Part shown: piece by piece, positions 17,331-25,812 of the stretch
How the letters are laid out: the number at the start of each line of letters is the position of its first letter
Numbering within the stretch: the stretch's first letter is position 1
Assembly: GCF_022984075.1 (NCBI RefSeq)
Contig: NZ_JALAAD010000001.1
Coordinates: 1,406,455 to 1,470,454 of the forward strand
Reading direction: 5' to 3'
Origin: Synechococcus sp. C9
GTDB taxonomy: Bacteria > Cyanobacteriota > Cyanobacteriia > Gloeomargaritales > Gloeomargaritaceae
Length of the DNA: 64,000 nt
The notes under the pieces: generated by a model
What the model was told of the DNA's origin: nothing
Database searches by the model: none
The model's input: only the letters and a program-made list of their open reading frames with translations
Program-made: the position numbers and the translations under genes

Positions 17331-17811
17331 GGTCATCATTGGGGTGATGGGACCGGGGGAGGGTGCCGACCCGGAAACCTGCGCTATTGCCTACGATTTG
17401 GGGGCACAGATTGCCCAGGCGGGTTGGGTTGTTTTAACCGGCGGGCGCAATGTGGGGGTGATGCGTTCTGCAACCCTGGGGGCAAAACAGGCGGGCGGCT
17501 TGACAGTAGGTATATTGCCGGAGGACACGGCGGTGGGGACAGTGCCGGAACTGGATGTGGTGATTCCCACCGGGTTGGGGCAGGCTCGCAATGTGGTCAA
17601 TGTCCTCGCCAGTCAGGTGGTGGTTGGCTGTGGTTGGGGCGCAGGGACAACGGCGGAGTTGGCGCTGGCGGTGAAATTTCACAAGCCGGTGATTGTGATC
17701 CAGATGCCCCCGGTGGCTGAGGACTTTTTCCGGCAGTTATCCCCCCAAGTGCGGGTGGCACACACGGTTACGGAGGCGATGGCGTATATTCGTGATGCTC
17801 TCAAAAGTTAG
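17320..17811 (+). CDS. TIGR00725-type SLOG/LOG-related protein
   Basis: 163 residues with a Rossmann-like fold: IIGVMGPGEGADP at the N-terminus, WVVLTGGRNVGVMRSA near 37, and VVGCGWGAGTTAELALAVKFHKPVI near 98-125. The TGG...G and GxGTxxEL motifs are those of the SLOG superfamily (DprA, LOG, TIGR00725), which bind nucleotides or nucleotide-like ligands. The lysine-decarboxylase-like name often given is misleading. The start is a TTG overlapping the DUF1825 stop; a later GTG (17344) would cut into the first strand. Confidence 0.75.
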   Translation: MSHRVIIGVMGPGEGADPETCAIAYDLGAQIAQAGWVVLTGGRNVGVMRSATLGAKQAGGLTVGILPEDTAVGTVPELDVVIPTGLGQARNVVNVLASQVVVGCGWGAGTTAELALAVKFHKPVIVIQMPPVAEDFFRQLSPQVRVAHTVTEAMAYIRDALKS

Positions 17812-17892
17812 GTAAGATGACAGCGATCCCCATACCTGGGACTTTACCCTCTCTGTAGGAATCACAATTGCGAGGAAATCATTGGATACATG

Positions 17893-17950
17893 ACAAAATC
17901 AAGGGTCGTAGGGTACTGCCCCGCCCTGGTTTTGGGAGCCTGGCTATCCC
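17893..17950. repeat. Degenerate mini-element core, inverted
   Basis: GACAAAATCAAGGGTCGTAG...CTGCCCCGCCCTGGTTTTGG resembles the inverted core GGTCGCAGGGGC...TTGGTTCT and shares the AAAATCAAG flank with the degenerate copy at 6067-6130. The ends cannot be fixed. Confidence 0.5.
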
Positions 17951-17962
17951 TAAGCAGATGCT

Positions 17963-18062
17963 CGTCAATCCTCACTGAGTTTAGAAGTAGGGGTCGCAGG
18001 GGCACTGTTCCCGTACTTGGTTTTGTAGAATTTCTGTTGGCTCATCGGGTAGGATTGCTATA
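17963..18062. repeat. Mini-element type 1, inverted copy
   Basis: Reading plus strand: TCAATCCTCACTGAG, core GGGGTCGCAGGGGCACTGTTCCCGTACTTGG, then AGAATTTCTGTTGGCTCATCGGGTAGGATTGCTATA. The right end matches the type 1 terminus exactly (inverted, TATAGCAATCCTA) and ends in TA; the left end is diverged. With the degenerate core at 17893 it fills much of the 336-base gap upstream of the HLIP gene. Confidence 0.8.
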
Positions 18063-18147
18063 GGTAAGAAAGTTAGGTCAAAAATTCACCTGTTTCGCAA
18101 ACACGATAAAATAGGATGACATAAAAAAACACGATCAGGCGTAACCG

Positions 18148-18324
18148 ATGACTCAAGTCCCTCAACCCAGCAAAACCCCCCAATTGGATGAGCCAAAATT
18201 GGGTTTTAATCTCTACAGCGAACGCCTCAACGGACGAGCCGCTATGGTGGGCTTTGTGGTGGCAATTGTCATTGAATTGGTCACCGGCAAAGGGGTACTG
18301 ACCTGGTTGGGCTTGATCCATTAG
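18148..18324 (+). CDS. High-light-inducible protein (HLIP, one-helix Chl-binding)
   Basis: 58 residues. The single membrane helix (about 28-52) begins with the chlorophyll-binding signature ERLNGRAAMVGF, the one-helix counterpart of plant LHC helices. It ends VTGKGVLTWLGLI, which is also typical. HLIPs bind chlorophyll and carotenoid in thylakoids and quench excess energy or protect photosystem II and chlorophyll-synthase assembly complexes; they are usually induced by high light. A type 1 repeat ends 85 bases upstream. The next gene follows 38 bases after the stop. Confidence 0.93.
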   Translation: MTQVPQPSKTPQLDEPKLGFNLYSERLNGRAAMVGFVVAIVIELVTGKGVLTWLGLIH

Positions 18325-18362
18325 GCTAAGATTGAGAGACACTCTTTATCCTGGGCGTGTCC

Positions 18363-18644
18363 ATGTCCCTCTCCCGGCGCATCCGTTCCTACTACAGTCG
18401 TTACCCGGTGGTCAGCGTGGTGGTCACGGCGGGGGTGATTGATATGGTCATTGGCGGTACAACCCCGGCTTGGTCGCTGTTTTGGCTGGGATTCATTGCC
18501 GCCACGGGTACCCTGGGCTGGCGGTGGTTGGCTTCCCGGCGGGACATTCCCCCGATGCCCGAACCGCCCCGGCGTTATTTGACCAGTGAATCCAGCGCCA
18601 GTTCCCTGCCCATGTTGCGGATAGACCGTCGCCAAAACCCATGA
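18363..18644 (+). CDS. Small membrane protein of unknown function
   Basis: 93 residues from the ATG at 18363 (a GTG two codons upstream is possible). Two hydrophobic segments, about 16-33 ([17 protein letters not shown]) and 38-56 ([17 protein letters not shown]), form a membrane hairpin between basic termini. The tail is Pro/Ser/Arg-rich. I do not recognise the family. Its TGA overlaps the ATG of prfC (ATGA), so prfC is probably translated by coupling from this gene. Confidence 0.65.
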   Translation: MSLSRRIRSYYSRYPVVSVVVTAGVIDMVIGGTTPAWSLFWLGFIAATGTLGWRWLASRRDIPPMPEPPRRYLTSESSASSLPMLRIDRRQNP

Positions 18645-20251
18645 CCGAAGTTCAGCCCATCGTGGCGGAAATCCAGCAGGCGGTACAAAAACGGCGGAAT
18701 TTTGCCATCATCTCCCACCCGGATGCGGGGAAAACCACCCTCACGGAAAAACTCCTGCTCTACGGGGGGGCGATTCAAGAGGCAGGGGCAGTGCGGGCAC
18801 GCCGGAACCAACGCCATGCCACCTCGGATTGGATGGAATTGGAAAAACAACGGGGGATTTCGATTACCTCGACCGTATTACTATTTGAGTATGATGGCTT
18901 TACAATCAATTTACTCGATACACCGGGTCACCAGGATTTTAGCGAGGATACCTATCGCACCCTGGCGGCGGCGGACAATGCGGTGATGTTGATTGATGTG
19001 GCGAAGGGGTTGGAACCCCAGACCCGCAAGTTGTTTGAGGTGTGCCGTCTGCGGCGGTTGCCGATTTTTACGTTTGTGAATAAGTTAGACCGTCCGGGGC
19101 GACCAGCTCTGGAACTTTTGGATGAAATTGAGCAGGAATTGGGGTTAACGCCCTGTGCGATCAATTGGCCGATTGGCATGGGGGATCAATTTCAGGGGGT
19201 TTATGACCGGCAGGCGCATCAAATTCATCTGTTTCAGCGGGGGGAACGGGGGCGAAAATCCGCAGGCGAATTAGTGATTGACCAGGGCGATCCCCAGGTG
19301 GAACAATACCTGGATCAATATCTTTATCATCAACTTAAGGATGATTTGGAATTGCTGGATGGGGTAGCACCCGCTTTTGATATTTCTGCCTTACAGCGGG
19401 GGGAAATGACCCCGGTTTTTTTTGGCAGTGCCATGACCAATTTTGGGGTGGAATTATTCCTGCGTTATTTCCTCAAATTTGCCGCTCCACCGGGGGGGCA
19501 TACCAGCACCCAAGGGGTGATTCCGCCCGATTACCCGGAGTTCAGTGGATTTGTCTTTAAGTTGCAGGCGAATATGGACCCCAAACATCGGGATCGGGTG
19601 GCGTTTATTCGGGTGTGTTCGGGGAAATTTGTCAAAGATATGACGGTACAGCATCCCAGGACGGGGAAAACCATCCGTTTAAGCCGCCCCCAAAAACTGT
19701 TTGCCCAGGAGCGGGAATCCCTAGAGGTTGCCTATCCGGGGGATGTGATTGGGTTAAATAATCCGGGGGTGTTTGCCATTGGGGATACGGTTTCCACCGG
19801 GGGTAAATTTCGGTTTCCGGGGATTCCTAGCTTTTCACCCGAGCTATTTGCCTACCTAAAAAATCCCAATCCCGCTAAGTCGAAATCTTTTCAAAAAGGG
19901 GTGACAGAATTAACGGAAGAAGGGGCGGTACAAATTCTTTATTCTACGGATGAAAGTCGCCGTGACCCGATTGTTGCCGCCGTGGGACAATTGCAGTTTG
20001 AAGTGGTGCAATTTCGCCTGCAAAACGAGTATGGGGTGGAAACGATTTTGGAACCATTGCCTTACAGTTTGGCTCGCTGGGTGGTGGGGGGTTGGTCAGC
20101 GTTGGAACGGGTGGGACGATTGTTTAATACGGTGGTGGTCAAAGATGGGCAGGAGCGTCCGGTTTTATTATTCAAAAATACGTGGAATTTGCAACAGGTG
20201 CAGGAAGACCATCCCGATTTGGAACTGAGTCCCGTATCGCCTTTGGATTAG
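18641..20251 (+). CDS. prfC: Peptide chain release factor 3
   Basis: 536 residues. RF3 is a translational GTPase that removes RF1/RF2 from the ribosome after termination. GTPase motifs: G1 SHPDAGKTT near 25-33, G2/G3 RGISITSTV and DTPGHQDF near 92, G4 NKLDRP near 146. The rest, with [25 protein letters not shown] near 310, is diagnostic for RF3 over EF-G. The ATG overlaps the stop of the small membrane protein gene. A type 2 repeat lies 9 bases after the stop. Confidence 0.96.
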   Translation: MTEVQPIVAEIQQAVQKRRNFAIISHPDAGKTTLTEKLLLYGGAIQEAGAVRARRNQRHATSDWMELEKQRGISITSTVLLFEYDGFTINLLDTPGHQDFSEDTYRTLAAADNAVMLIDVAKGLEPQTRKLFEVCRLRRLPIFTFVNKLDRPGRPALELLDEIEQELGLTPCAINWPIGMGDQFQGVYDRQAHQIHLFQRGERGRKSAGELVIDQGDPQVEQYLDQYLYHQLKDDLELLDGVAPAFDISALQRGEMTPVFFGSAMTNFGVELFLRYFLKFAAPPGGHTSTQGVIPPDYPEFSGFVFKLQANMDPKHRDRVAFIRVCSGKFVKDMTVQHPRTGKTIRLSRPQKLFAQERESLEVAYPGDVIGLNNPGVFAIGDTVSTGGKFRFPGIPSFSPELFAYLKNPNPAKSKSFQKGVTELTEEGAVQILYSTDESRRDPIVAAVGQLQFEVVQFRLQNEYGVETILEPLPYSLARWVVGGWSALERVGRLFNTVVVKDGQERPVLLFKNTWNLQQVQEDHPDLELSPVSPLD

Positions 20252-20260
20252 TTTATTTTT

Positions 20261-20383
20261 AGGGCATTTCTAAACATGGGTCGCAGGGGTGTAGCCCCCG
20301 TCTGTGGTTCTCAATAATATCTCAATAATATGGGTATCTCAGCGAAATAATTTTCCAACGGTGACAATAAATAGAGGTGCCCT
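20261..20383. repeat. Mini-element type 2
   Basis: Terminal inverted repeats AGGGCATTTCTA (start) and TAGAGGTGCCCT (end; inverted AGGGCACCTCTA, two mismatches). Inside, GGGTCGCAGGGGTGTAGCCCCCGTCTGTGG is the inverted family core, followed by an arm with AATATGGGTATCTCAGCGA. The copy at 43511-43622 is closely similar. It lies between prfC and the antiporter gene. Confidence 0.83.
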
Positions 20384-20449
20384 GAAATGAATCCCTGGTT
20401 TTCCAGGTCAATTTAGGCTACACTCTCACCCAGTACTGTGTTCCAGGGG

Positions 20450-21802
20450 ATGACCATGCCGATTGTGGCGACTGTGCCGGTGTCAGCCGATCCGACGGCG
20501 GTTTTGATCGCTGTCCTGTTGAGTTTGGCGGTCATTTACCTGGCGAGTCGGTTGGGGGGGGGACTTTGCGCCCGGTTTGATTTGCCGCCGGTGTTGGGGG
20601 AATTGTTGGCGGGTGCGGTGGTGGGAGTTTCCATTTTGCATCTGCTGGTGTTTCCTGAAGGAGGGGCGACGGCGCAGGATTCCCTACTCATGCAGGCAGT
20701 ACAGCCTTTTTTGCACCTGTCCCCGGCGGTGTGGGAGGCCACCTTTGATGCCGAGGGGGAAGTGGTGTCGGTGCTGTCCGAGTTGGGGGTGATTATTCTC
20801 CTATTTGAGATTGGTTTGGAATCGAATCTCCAGGAACTCCTGCGGGTGGGGGCGCAGGCGGCGATTGTGGCGGTGATCGGGGTGACGGTGCCCTTTGTGG
20901 CGGGAACCCTGGGGTTGATTTATCTATTCCATGTGCCGACGATTGCGGCTATTTTTGCGGGGGCGGCTCTGACGGCGACCAGTATTGGCATCACGGCGAA
21001 GGTATTGGCGGAACTGCAACAGTTAAGTTCCTCGGAAGGGCAGGTGATCCTGGGGGCGGCGGTTTTGGATGACATTTTGGGGATTATTATCCTGGCGGTG
21101 GTGGCGAGTTTGGTGAAAACCGGGGAAGTGGAACTCAGCCGGGTGGGGTATTTGATTGTGGGTGCCGCCGTTTTTTTGGTGGGTTCGGTGCTGGTGGGGC
21201 GATTGCTCAGCCCTTGGTTTGTGGCGCTGGTGAATAATCTGAAAACCCGGGGCAGTTTGCTGATTTTGTCCCTCATCCTCATGCTGATCCTGGCGGTGAT
21301 TGGGGCGGCGATCCAGTTGGAGGCGATTTTGGGGGCGTTTACGGCGGGGTTGATTCTTTCGGAAACGGATAAACAGCAGGAATTGGAAGAACAGGTGATC
21401 CCGTTGGCGGATTTTTTTGTGCCAATTTTCTTTGTTTGTGTTGGGGCAAAAACGGATTTCAGTGTGTTCAACCCGGCGATCCCGGCGAATCGGGAGGGGC
21501 TGGTGCTGGCGGGGTTTTTGGTGGCGGTGGCGATTGTCGGTAAGGTGGCGAGTGGGTTGGGGGTGGGTTGGGGCGGTGAAAAGCTCAACCGGTTGGCGGT
21601 CGGGGTGGGGATGATCCCCCGGGGGGAAGTGGGGCTGGTGTTTGCGGCGGCAGGTTCCAGCAGTGGTGCCCTGAGTGAAGCCCTGGATGCGGGGATTGTG
21701 GTAATGGTGATTTTAACCACCTTCCTGGCACCCCCCCTCCTGCGGTTTGTGTTTCCCAGCCGCAGTGCCACCCCTGTCGCAACCCCGGAACCCCATGTTT
21801 AA
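20450..21802 (+). CDS. Cation/proton antiporter, CPA2 (KefB-like) membrane domain
   Basis: 450 residues, about 12 membrane segments. The N-terminal motif LAVIYLASRLGGGLCARFDLPPVLGELLAGAVVG and the later FEIGLESNLQELL and AVLDDILGIIILAV motifs (the Asp-Asp pair in the ion path) are typical of CPA2 Na+(K+)/H+ exchangers. There is no C-terminal TrkA-N domain. It probably exchanges Na+ or K+ for H+ in the cytoplasmic or thylakoid membrane. The start is uncertain: ATG at 20450 or 20456, or GTG at 20438. It overlaps the next gene by 8 bases. Confidence 0.9.
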   Translation: MTMPIVATVPVSADPTAVLIAVLLSLAVIYLASRLGGGLCARFDLPPVLGELLAGAVVGVSILHLLVFPEGGATAQDSLLMQAVQPFLHLSPAVWEATFDAEGEVVSVLSELGVIILLFEIGLESNLQELLRVGAQAAIVAVIGVTVPFVAGTLGLIYLFHVPTIAAIFAGAALTATSIGITAKVLAELQQLSSSEGQVILGAAVLDDILGIIILAVVASLVKTGEVELSRVGYLIVGAAVFLVGSVLVGRLLSPWFVALVNNLKTRGSLLILSLILMLILAVIGAAIQLEAILGAFTAGLILSETDKQQELEEQVIPLADFFVPIFFVCVGAKTDFSVFNPAIPANREGLVLAGFLVAVAIVGKVASGLGVGWGGEKLNRLAVGVGMIPRGEVGLVFAAAGSSSGALSEALDAGIVVMVILTTFLAPPLLRFVFPSRSATPVATPEPHV

Positions 21803-22307
21803 CGCCACCGAGTCCCACCGTTCCGAGTACGACCGCCTGAAACTCTGGTTGGTGCGGGTGACGCTTCTGTTGAGTTGGGGCACGTTTGCCCTCTGTTGGT
21901 GGGTGTACGGACTGAATGTGGCGGTGAGCTACCTGTTGGGGGCGATGGTCGGGCTGATTTACCTGCGGTTGTTGGCACGCAGTGTGGGGAATTTGGGTGT
22001 GGCTGGACGCACTCCCTTTGTTTCTTCCCGGCTGTTGTTGGTGGTGGCGTTATTTATCCTGGTGGTGCGCTGGCCGAGCTTGCAACTCCTGCCCGCCATC
22101 CTGGGTTTTTTGACCTACAAGCTAACCATTTTGCTGTACACCATCCAGACGACCCTAGGGGGGGGACAACAGCAGAGTGGGGGAAGTCCCATTCAGCACC
22201 AACCCCCGCAACCAGCGGCTGATCAACCGCTCACTCCAGCGGCGGGCAACGTACTGGGCGAATTGGCCCGTCTCCGGGCGGAACACCATCTGGGAGACGA
22301 GGGGTAA
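21795..22307 (+). CDS. AtpI-like (ATP synthase protein I) membrane protein
   Basis: 170 residues from the ATG at 21795, which overlaps the antiporter stop. Four membrane helices: about 16-38, 40-60, 76-92 and 94-117. The pattern, with VSYLLGAMVGLIYLRLLARSV and PAILGFLTYKLTILLYTIQ, fits the cyanobacterial ATP synthase subunit I family, which helps assemble the c-ring. In cyanobacteria atpI usually heads the atp operon, which is absent here. Residues after about 120 are Gln/Pro-rich, unlike the family. They are encoded by the 153 bases that overlap the 3' end of the convergent kinase gene, so the tail may be read-through. Confidence 0.7.
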   Translation: MFNATESHRSEYDRLKLWLVRVTLLLSWGTFALCWWVYGLNVAVSYLLGAMVGLIYLRLLARSVGNLGVAGRTPFVSSRLLLVVALFILVVRWPSLQLLPAILGFLTYKLTILLYTIQTTLGGGQQQSGGSPIQHQPPQPAADQPLTPAAGNVLGELARLRAEHHLGDEG

Positions 22308-24014
22308 AAACCGGCGGGGTTCAAATCCCGGCACGCCCTGCAAAATCCCCCACAGGGAACGCAAATGCTCCCAACTAGCGGGTACGGTGGCGGTGGGGTG
22401 ATGCCCATTGGGCAGGAATTGTTGCCAAACATTTTGTCCCCATTGGTCTAACCCCAAGACTAATTCTTCCGCCAATTTTTCCCGGATAAAACTGCCCCGC
22501 TCGGAAAAGAGAAAATCCCCCACCTGCACCATCACTTTTTCCAGGTCAAAATCCTCACTCTGGGCGGCATTTTTGATCAGATTTTCCAGGCGATTCCAGC
22601 GGAAGGTGCCGTCTTTGAAAAGTAAATCCTTGAGGGATTGACGCAATTCCGGGGCCGGGTCGGTGAGCAATCGTTTGGCCACGTAGGGATAGGCTAAATT
22701 TAATACCTTAAACTGGGGGTCAATGGTAATCGCAATCCCCTCCAAAGTCACCAAGGAACGAATGATTAACGCATAGTAAGCAGGCACTTGAAAAGGATAT
22801 TCATACATCATTTTCGAGAGCTTGTCGGTGATATTTTTAATATTCAATTGGGATACACTGGCGGACAAGGCTCCCGCTGGCCCTAAAATTTCCGTAAATA
22901 CCTGATTCAAGGCGGGTTTAATCGGAGTTAAATCCGTGTCCGGGGTGAGAAATCCCAACTCCACATAGTCCTGCGCCAGGGCTTCGTAATCCCGGTTGAC
23001 CATGTGAACAATAGCGGTAATTAACCCGTACCTCTGCTGGGGATTGACATAGCTCATCATGCCAAAATCCAGATAGGCTAACTGGCCGCTGGGCATGGCT
23101 AACAGATTGCCCGGGTGGGGGTCAGCGTGGAAAAACCCGTGTTCTAACAACTGCCGGAGCGAACATTGCACCCCAATGCCGACCATCTGTTTGGTATCCA
23201 AACCCGCCTGCGCCATTTTCTCCACATCCGTCAGTTTGATCCCCGTGATCCACTCCATCGTCAGCACCCGGCGCCCGGTGAAATTCCAGTAGATTTTCGG
23301 GATATAAATATCAGGAATGTGCCCGTACAATTGGGCAAACTTTTCGGCGTTTAACCCCTCCTGGGTGTAGTCCATTTCCTCGTACAACCGGGTGGCAAAT
23401 TCATCCAAAATGGCCACCAAATCACTGCGAATCCGCTTGAACCGCCCTTTTACCCAAGCCATCAAATGCCGCAGGATATAGATGTCTAAACTAATTTGCT
23501 CCACCAACCCGGGGCGTTGCACCTTCACCGCCACCCATTCCCCGCTGTGCAGTTGTCCCTTATAGACCTGCCCCAGGGACGCCGCCGCCACCGGCTGGGG
23601 GGACAATTCCGCAAAAATCTGTGCCGGGGGTCGCCCCAATTCCTCCTCGATAAACTGGTAGGCTACCGCATTCGGGAAAGCGGGCAGTTGGTCCTGCAAA
23701 AGCGTTAATTCCTCCAGATAGGTCGGTGGCACCAAATCGGGACGGGTGGACAGGGCTTGCCCAATTTTGATCGCCGCTGGCCCCAAATCCGTGAGCAGTT
23801 GGCGAAATTCCCGGGCCCGGCGGGCTTCATTCACCGCCAAACGCCCCGTCAATCGGTCGGTGACCAACCCCAGCACAAACAGCACCAGGGGCCAAAGAAT
23901 TGCCAGGGCACGCCGCCACACCCGCCCTGACTGGACATCATACATCCGGGCAATCGCCTGAGGGTCGTACTGTCCCGCCCCGACCACCGTCCCCGGTAAC
24001 CATGCAGTTTCCAT
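22155..24014 (-). CDS. ABC1/UbiB-family atypical kinase
   Basis: 619 residues. UbiB/ADCK hallmarks: the KxGQ motif in AAIKIGQALSTRPDLVP near 95, the Ala-rich loop AAASLGQVYKG near 155, EEMDYTQEGLNAEKF near 218, HADPHPGNLL near 280 and DFG in AYLDFGMMS near 300. The family acts as an ATPase or kinase-like partner in quinone and prenyl-lipid metabolism; in cyanobacteria plastoquinone or tocopherol homeostasis is likely, but the exact role is open. The C-terminal helices may touch the membrane. The 3' end overlaps the convergent AtpI-like gene by 153 bases. Confidence 0.92.
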   Translation of the reverse strand: METAWLPGTVVGAGQYDPQAIARMYDVQSGRVWRRALAILWPLVLFVLGLVTDRLTGRLAVNEARRAREFRQLLTDLGPAAIKIGQALSTRPDLVPPTYLEELTLLQDQLPAFPNAVAYQFIEEELGRPPAQIFAELSPQPVAAASLGQVYKGQLHSGEWVAVKVQRPGLVEQISLDIYILRHLMAWVKGRFKRIRSDLVAILDEFATRLYEEMDYTQEGLNAEKFAQLYGHIPDIYIPKIYWNFTGRRVLTMEWITGIKLTDVEKMAQAGLDTKQMVGIGVQCSLRQLLEHGFFHADPHPGNLLAMPSGQLAYLDFGMMSYVNPQQRYGLITAIVHMVNRDYEALAQDYVELGFLTPDTDLTPIKPALNQVFTEILGPAGALSASVSQLNIKNITDKLSKMMYEYPFQVPAYYALIIRSLVTLEGIAITIDPQFKVLNLAYPYVAKRLLTDPAPELRQSLKDLLFKDGTFRWNRLENLIKNAAQSEDFDLEKVMVQVGDFLFSERGSFIREKLAEELVLGLDQWGQNVWQQFLPNGHHPTATVPASWEHLRSLWGILQGVPGFEPRRFLPLVSQMVFRPETGQFAQYVARRWSERLISRWLRGLVLNGTSPTLLLSPP

Positions 24015-24127
24015 CCCTTACTCCCGAATTTGTAACGGATTGTAACAATCATAGCCTGTGGCAAGCCAGAATCGGCGGGATTGCCTTCTAACGGTACAAT
24101 AAAACCCGTTACCCCGAAGCAGGTGCT

Positions 24128-24685
24128 ATGATTTCCAGCAACGATTTTCGACCCGGTGTCACCATTGAACTCGACGGCAGTATCTGGCGGGTGGTGGAGT
24201 TTTTACACGTCAAACCCGGGAAGGGGTCAGCCTTTGTGCGTACCAAACTCAAAAATGTGCAAACGGGAGCGTCCCTCGAACGTACCTTCCGGGCGGGGGA
24301 AATGGTGCCCCAGGCGATTTTGGAAAAACGCACCATGCAACACACCTACAAAGAGGGTGACCAGTACATTTTCATGGATATGGAAACCTACGAAGAACGC
24401 CGGTGTTCGCCAAAGGAAGTGGGGGACCGGGCGAAATATTTGAAAGAAGAAATGGAAGTCAGCATCGTCACCTGGAATGACCAAATCCTGGAAATTGAAC
24501 TGCCCAATACGGTGGTGTTGACCGTCATTGAAACTGACCCCGGCGTGCGGGGGGATACGGCGACCGGCGGCACCAAACCCGCCATCCTGGAAACCGGTGC
24601 CCAAATTCAAGTCCCCCTATTCATCAACACCGGCGAACGCATCCGGGTGGATACCCGCACCGATAGCTATTTGGGACGGGAATAG
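24128..24685 (+). CDS. efp: Translation elongation factor P
   Basis: 185 residues, the standard length. EF-P enters the ribosomal E site and rescues stalling at consecutive prolines. The KOW-like domain I carries the tip loop [19 protein letters not shown] with the conserved Lys near 32. OB domains II and III follow, ending in the typical [17 protein letters not shown]. It is followed 2 bases later by accB, a gene order I recall as common in cyanobacteria, so they are co-transcribed. Confidence 0.98.
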   Translation: MISSNDFRPGVTIELDGSIWRVVEFLHVKPGKGSAFVRTKLKNVQTGASLERTFRAGEMVPQAILEKRTMQHTYKEGDQYIFMDMETYEERRCSPKEVGDRAKYLKEEMEVSIVTWNDQILEIELPNTVVLTVIETDPGVRGDTATGGTKPAILETGAQIQVPLFINTGERIRVDTRTDSYLGRE

Positions 24686-24687
24686 CG

Positions 24688-25131
24688 GTGGAATTAACCT
24701 TCCAACAACTCCAGGAATTGCTCCTGGTGCTCCAGCAGACGAGCATTACTACGTTTCACTTAAAAAGTGATGCTTTTGAACTGACATTAGAGCAAGGGCA
24801 AACGGGGGTCATATCAGCGGTCAGCCCGTCTGTAACCCCGGTGGTTGCCCTCGGCGAAAGACCCACCCCAGAAGCCAAGGAAACCAAAAAAGGCATCGAA
24901 GTCACCTCCATGATGGTGGGCACCTTTTATGCGGCACCGGCACCGGGCGAACCCCCCTTTGTGCAGGTAGGGGACCGGGTACAGGCAGGACAAACCCTGG
25001 GCATTGTGGAAGCGATGAAAACCATGAACGAAATCGAGGCACCCGCCAGCGGGGAAATCATCGAAATTGGGGTGGAAAATGGTCAACCCATCGAGTTTGG
25101 GCAGGTGTTGATGCGTCTGCGCCCGGAGTAG
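24688..25131 (+). CDS. accB: Biotin carboxyl carrier protein of acetyl-CoA carboxylase
   Basis: 147 residues. BCCP carries biotin between biotin carboxylase and carboxyltransferase in the first step of fatty-acid synthesis. The biotinyl domain (about 75-147) has the acceptor lysine in EAMKTMNEIEAPASGEI; the usual residue after the lysine is Leu or Met, here Thr. The thumb-type segment TFYAAPAPGEPPFVQVGDRV is present. The start is GTG, 2 bases after the efp stop. The last 74 bases overlap the convergent phosphopantetheinyl transferase gene. accA lies at 41770. Confidence 0.95.
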   Translation: MELTFQQLQELLLVLQQTSITTFHLKSDAFELTLEQGQTGVISAVSPSVTPVVALGERPTPEAKETKKGIEVTSMMVGTFYAAPAPGEPPFVQVGDRVQAGQTLGIVEAMKTMNEIEAPASGEIIEIGVENGQPIEFGQVLMRLRPE

Positions 25132-25804
25132 CCCCCCAACACACGGCTCCCAGGTAGTCCTGCCCGATGCGAAAATGCCTCAGATGGGCAAGCCACCCCC
25201 CCGGTGGGGCAATGCGGTGCTGGTGCAGGGTGTGCAGGTTGGCGAATTCCCCCAACATCCCCGTTAGACCCGTTCCCAAGGCTTTGCTGTAGGCTTCCTT
25301 AGCGACCCACAGTTGCAAAAAATACCGTTCCCGTGCCTGGGGCGTGAGGGTTTGCCAGTGGGTTTGTTCCCCAGGACTGCCATAGCGTTGGATCAGGCGA
25401 TCAGGGCATTGCAACGGGCGCATCTGCTCCACATCTACCCCCACCGAGTAACCATCACCCAGGGCAAATACCAGGGCAGAACCACTGTGGCTTACGTTAA
25501 ATTGCAAAGCATAATTCGCCAGATATGGCTTACCCCAGGGATTAGTTTTGAACTGAAGTTTTGTGGGTTTAATTCCTAAAAAATGGCTTAATAATACCCG
25601 CAATAATCCCCGGCTTAAAATCAATCGCTCTTGGGTTTTGGGCTGGGATAAACGATTAATTATCCCCCAATCCTCAGGGGTTAACGCTTTACTCAATTCT
25701 TGAATAAATGCACAAGTTAAATTCCCCGTTTCCACCCGGTATAAATTAATTTCAGAGTCGTTGATGGGAATGGGAATAAAATTAGAAATTATATCGCCAT
25801 CCAT
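25058..25804 (-). CDS. 4'-phosphopantetheinyl transferase, Sfp/HetI type
   Basis: 248 residues from the ATG at 25804; a GTG at 25816 that overlaps the upstream pcxA stop is the alternative. The enzyme moves phosphopantetheine from CoA to a carrier-protein serine, making ACP active. Motifs: WGKPYL and FNVSHSGSALVFAL near 95-115, GVDVEQMRP near 122 (Mg-binding Asp and Glu), and WVAKEAYSKALGTGL near 165. It overlaps accB tail to tail by 74 bases, so two genes for fatty-acid synthesis converge. The last ~25 residues, in the overlap, do not look conserved. Confidence 0.92.
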   Translation of the reverse strand: MDGDIISNFIPIPINDSEINLYRVETGNLTCAFIQELSKALTPEDWGIINRLSQPKTQERLILSRGLLRVLLSHFLGIKPTKLQFKTNPWGKPYLANYALQFNVSHSGSALVFALGDGYSVGVDVEQMRPLQCPDRLIQRYGSPGEQTHWQTLTPQARERYFLQLWVAKEAYSKALGTGLTGMLGEFANLHTLHQHRIAPPGGWLAHLRHFRIGQDYLGAVCWGATPGADASTPAQTRWVDHFPPQFR

Positions 25805-25812
25805 GCAAGAGA

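Noticed and set aside
17320-17811. Lysine decarboxylase
   Set aside because: The SLOG-type fold motifs are present but there is no pyridoxal-phosphate site; the name would be an annotation artefact.
20920-21771. Long minus-strand frame opposite the antiporter
   Set aside because: Ser/Thr/Ala/Pro-rich with no domain; it mirrors the transmembrane codons of the real gene.
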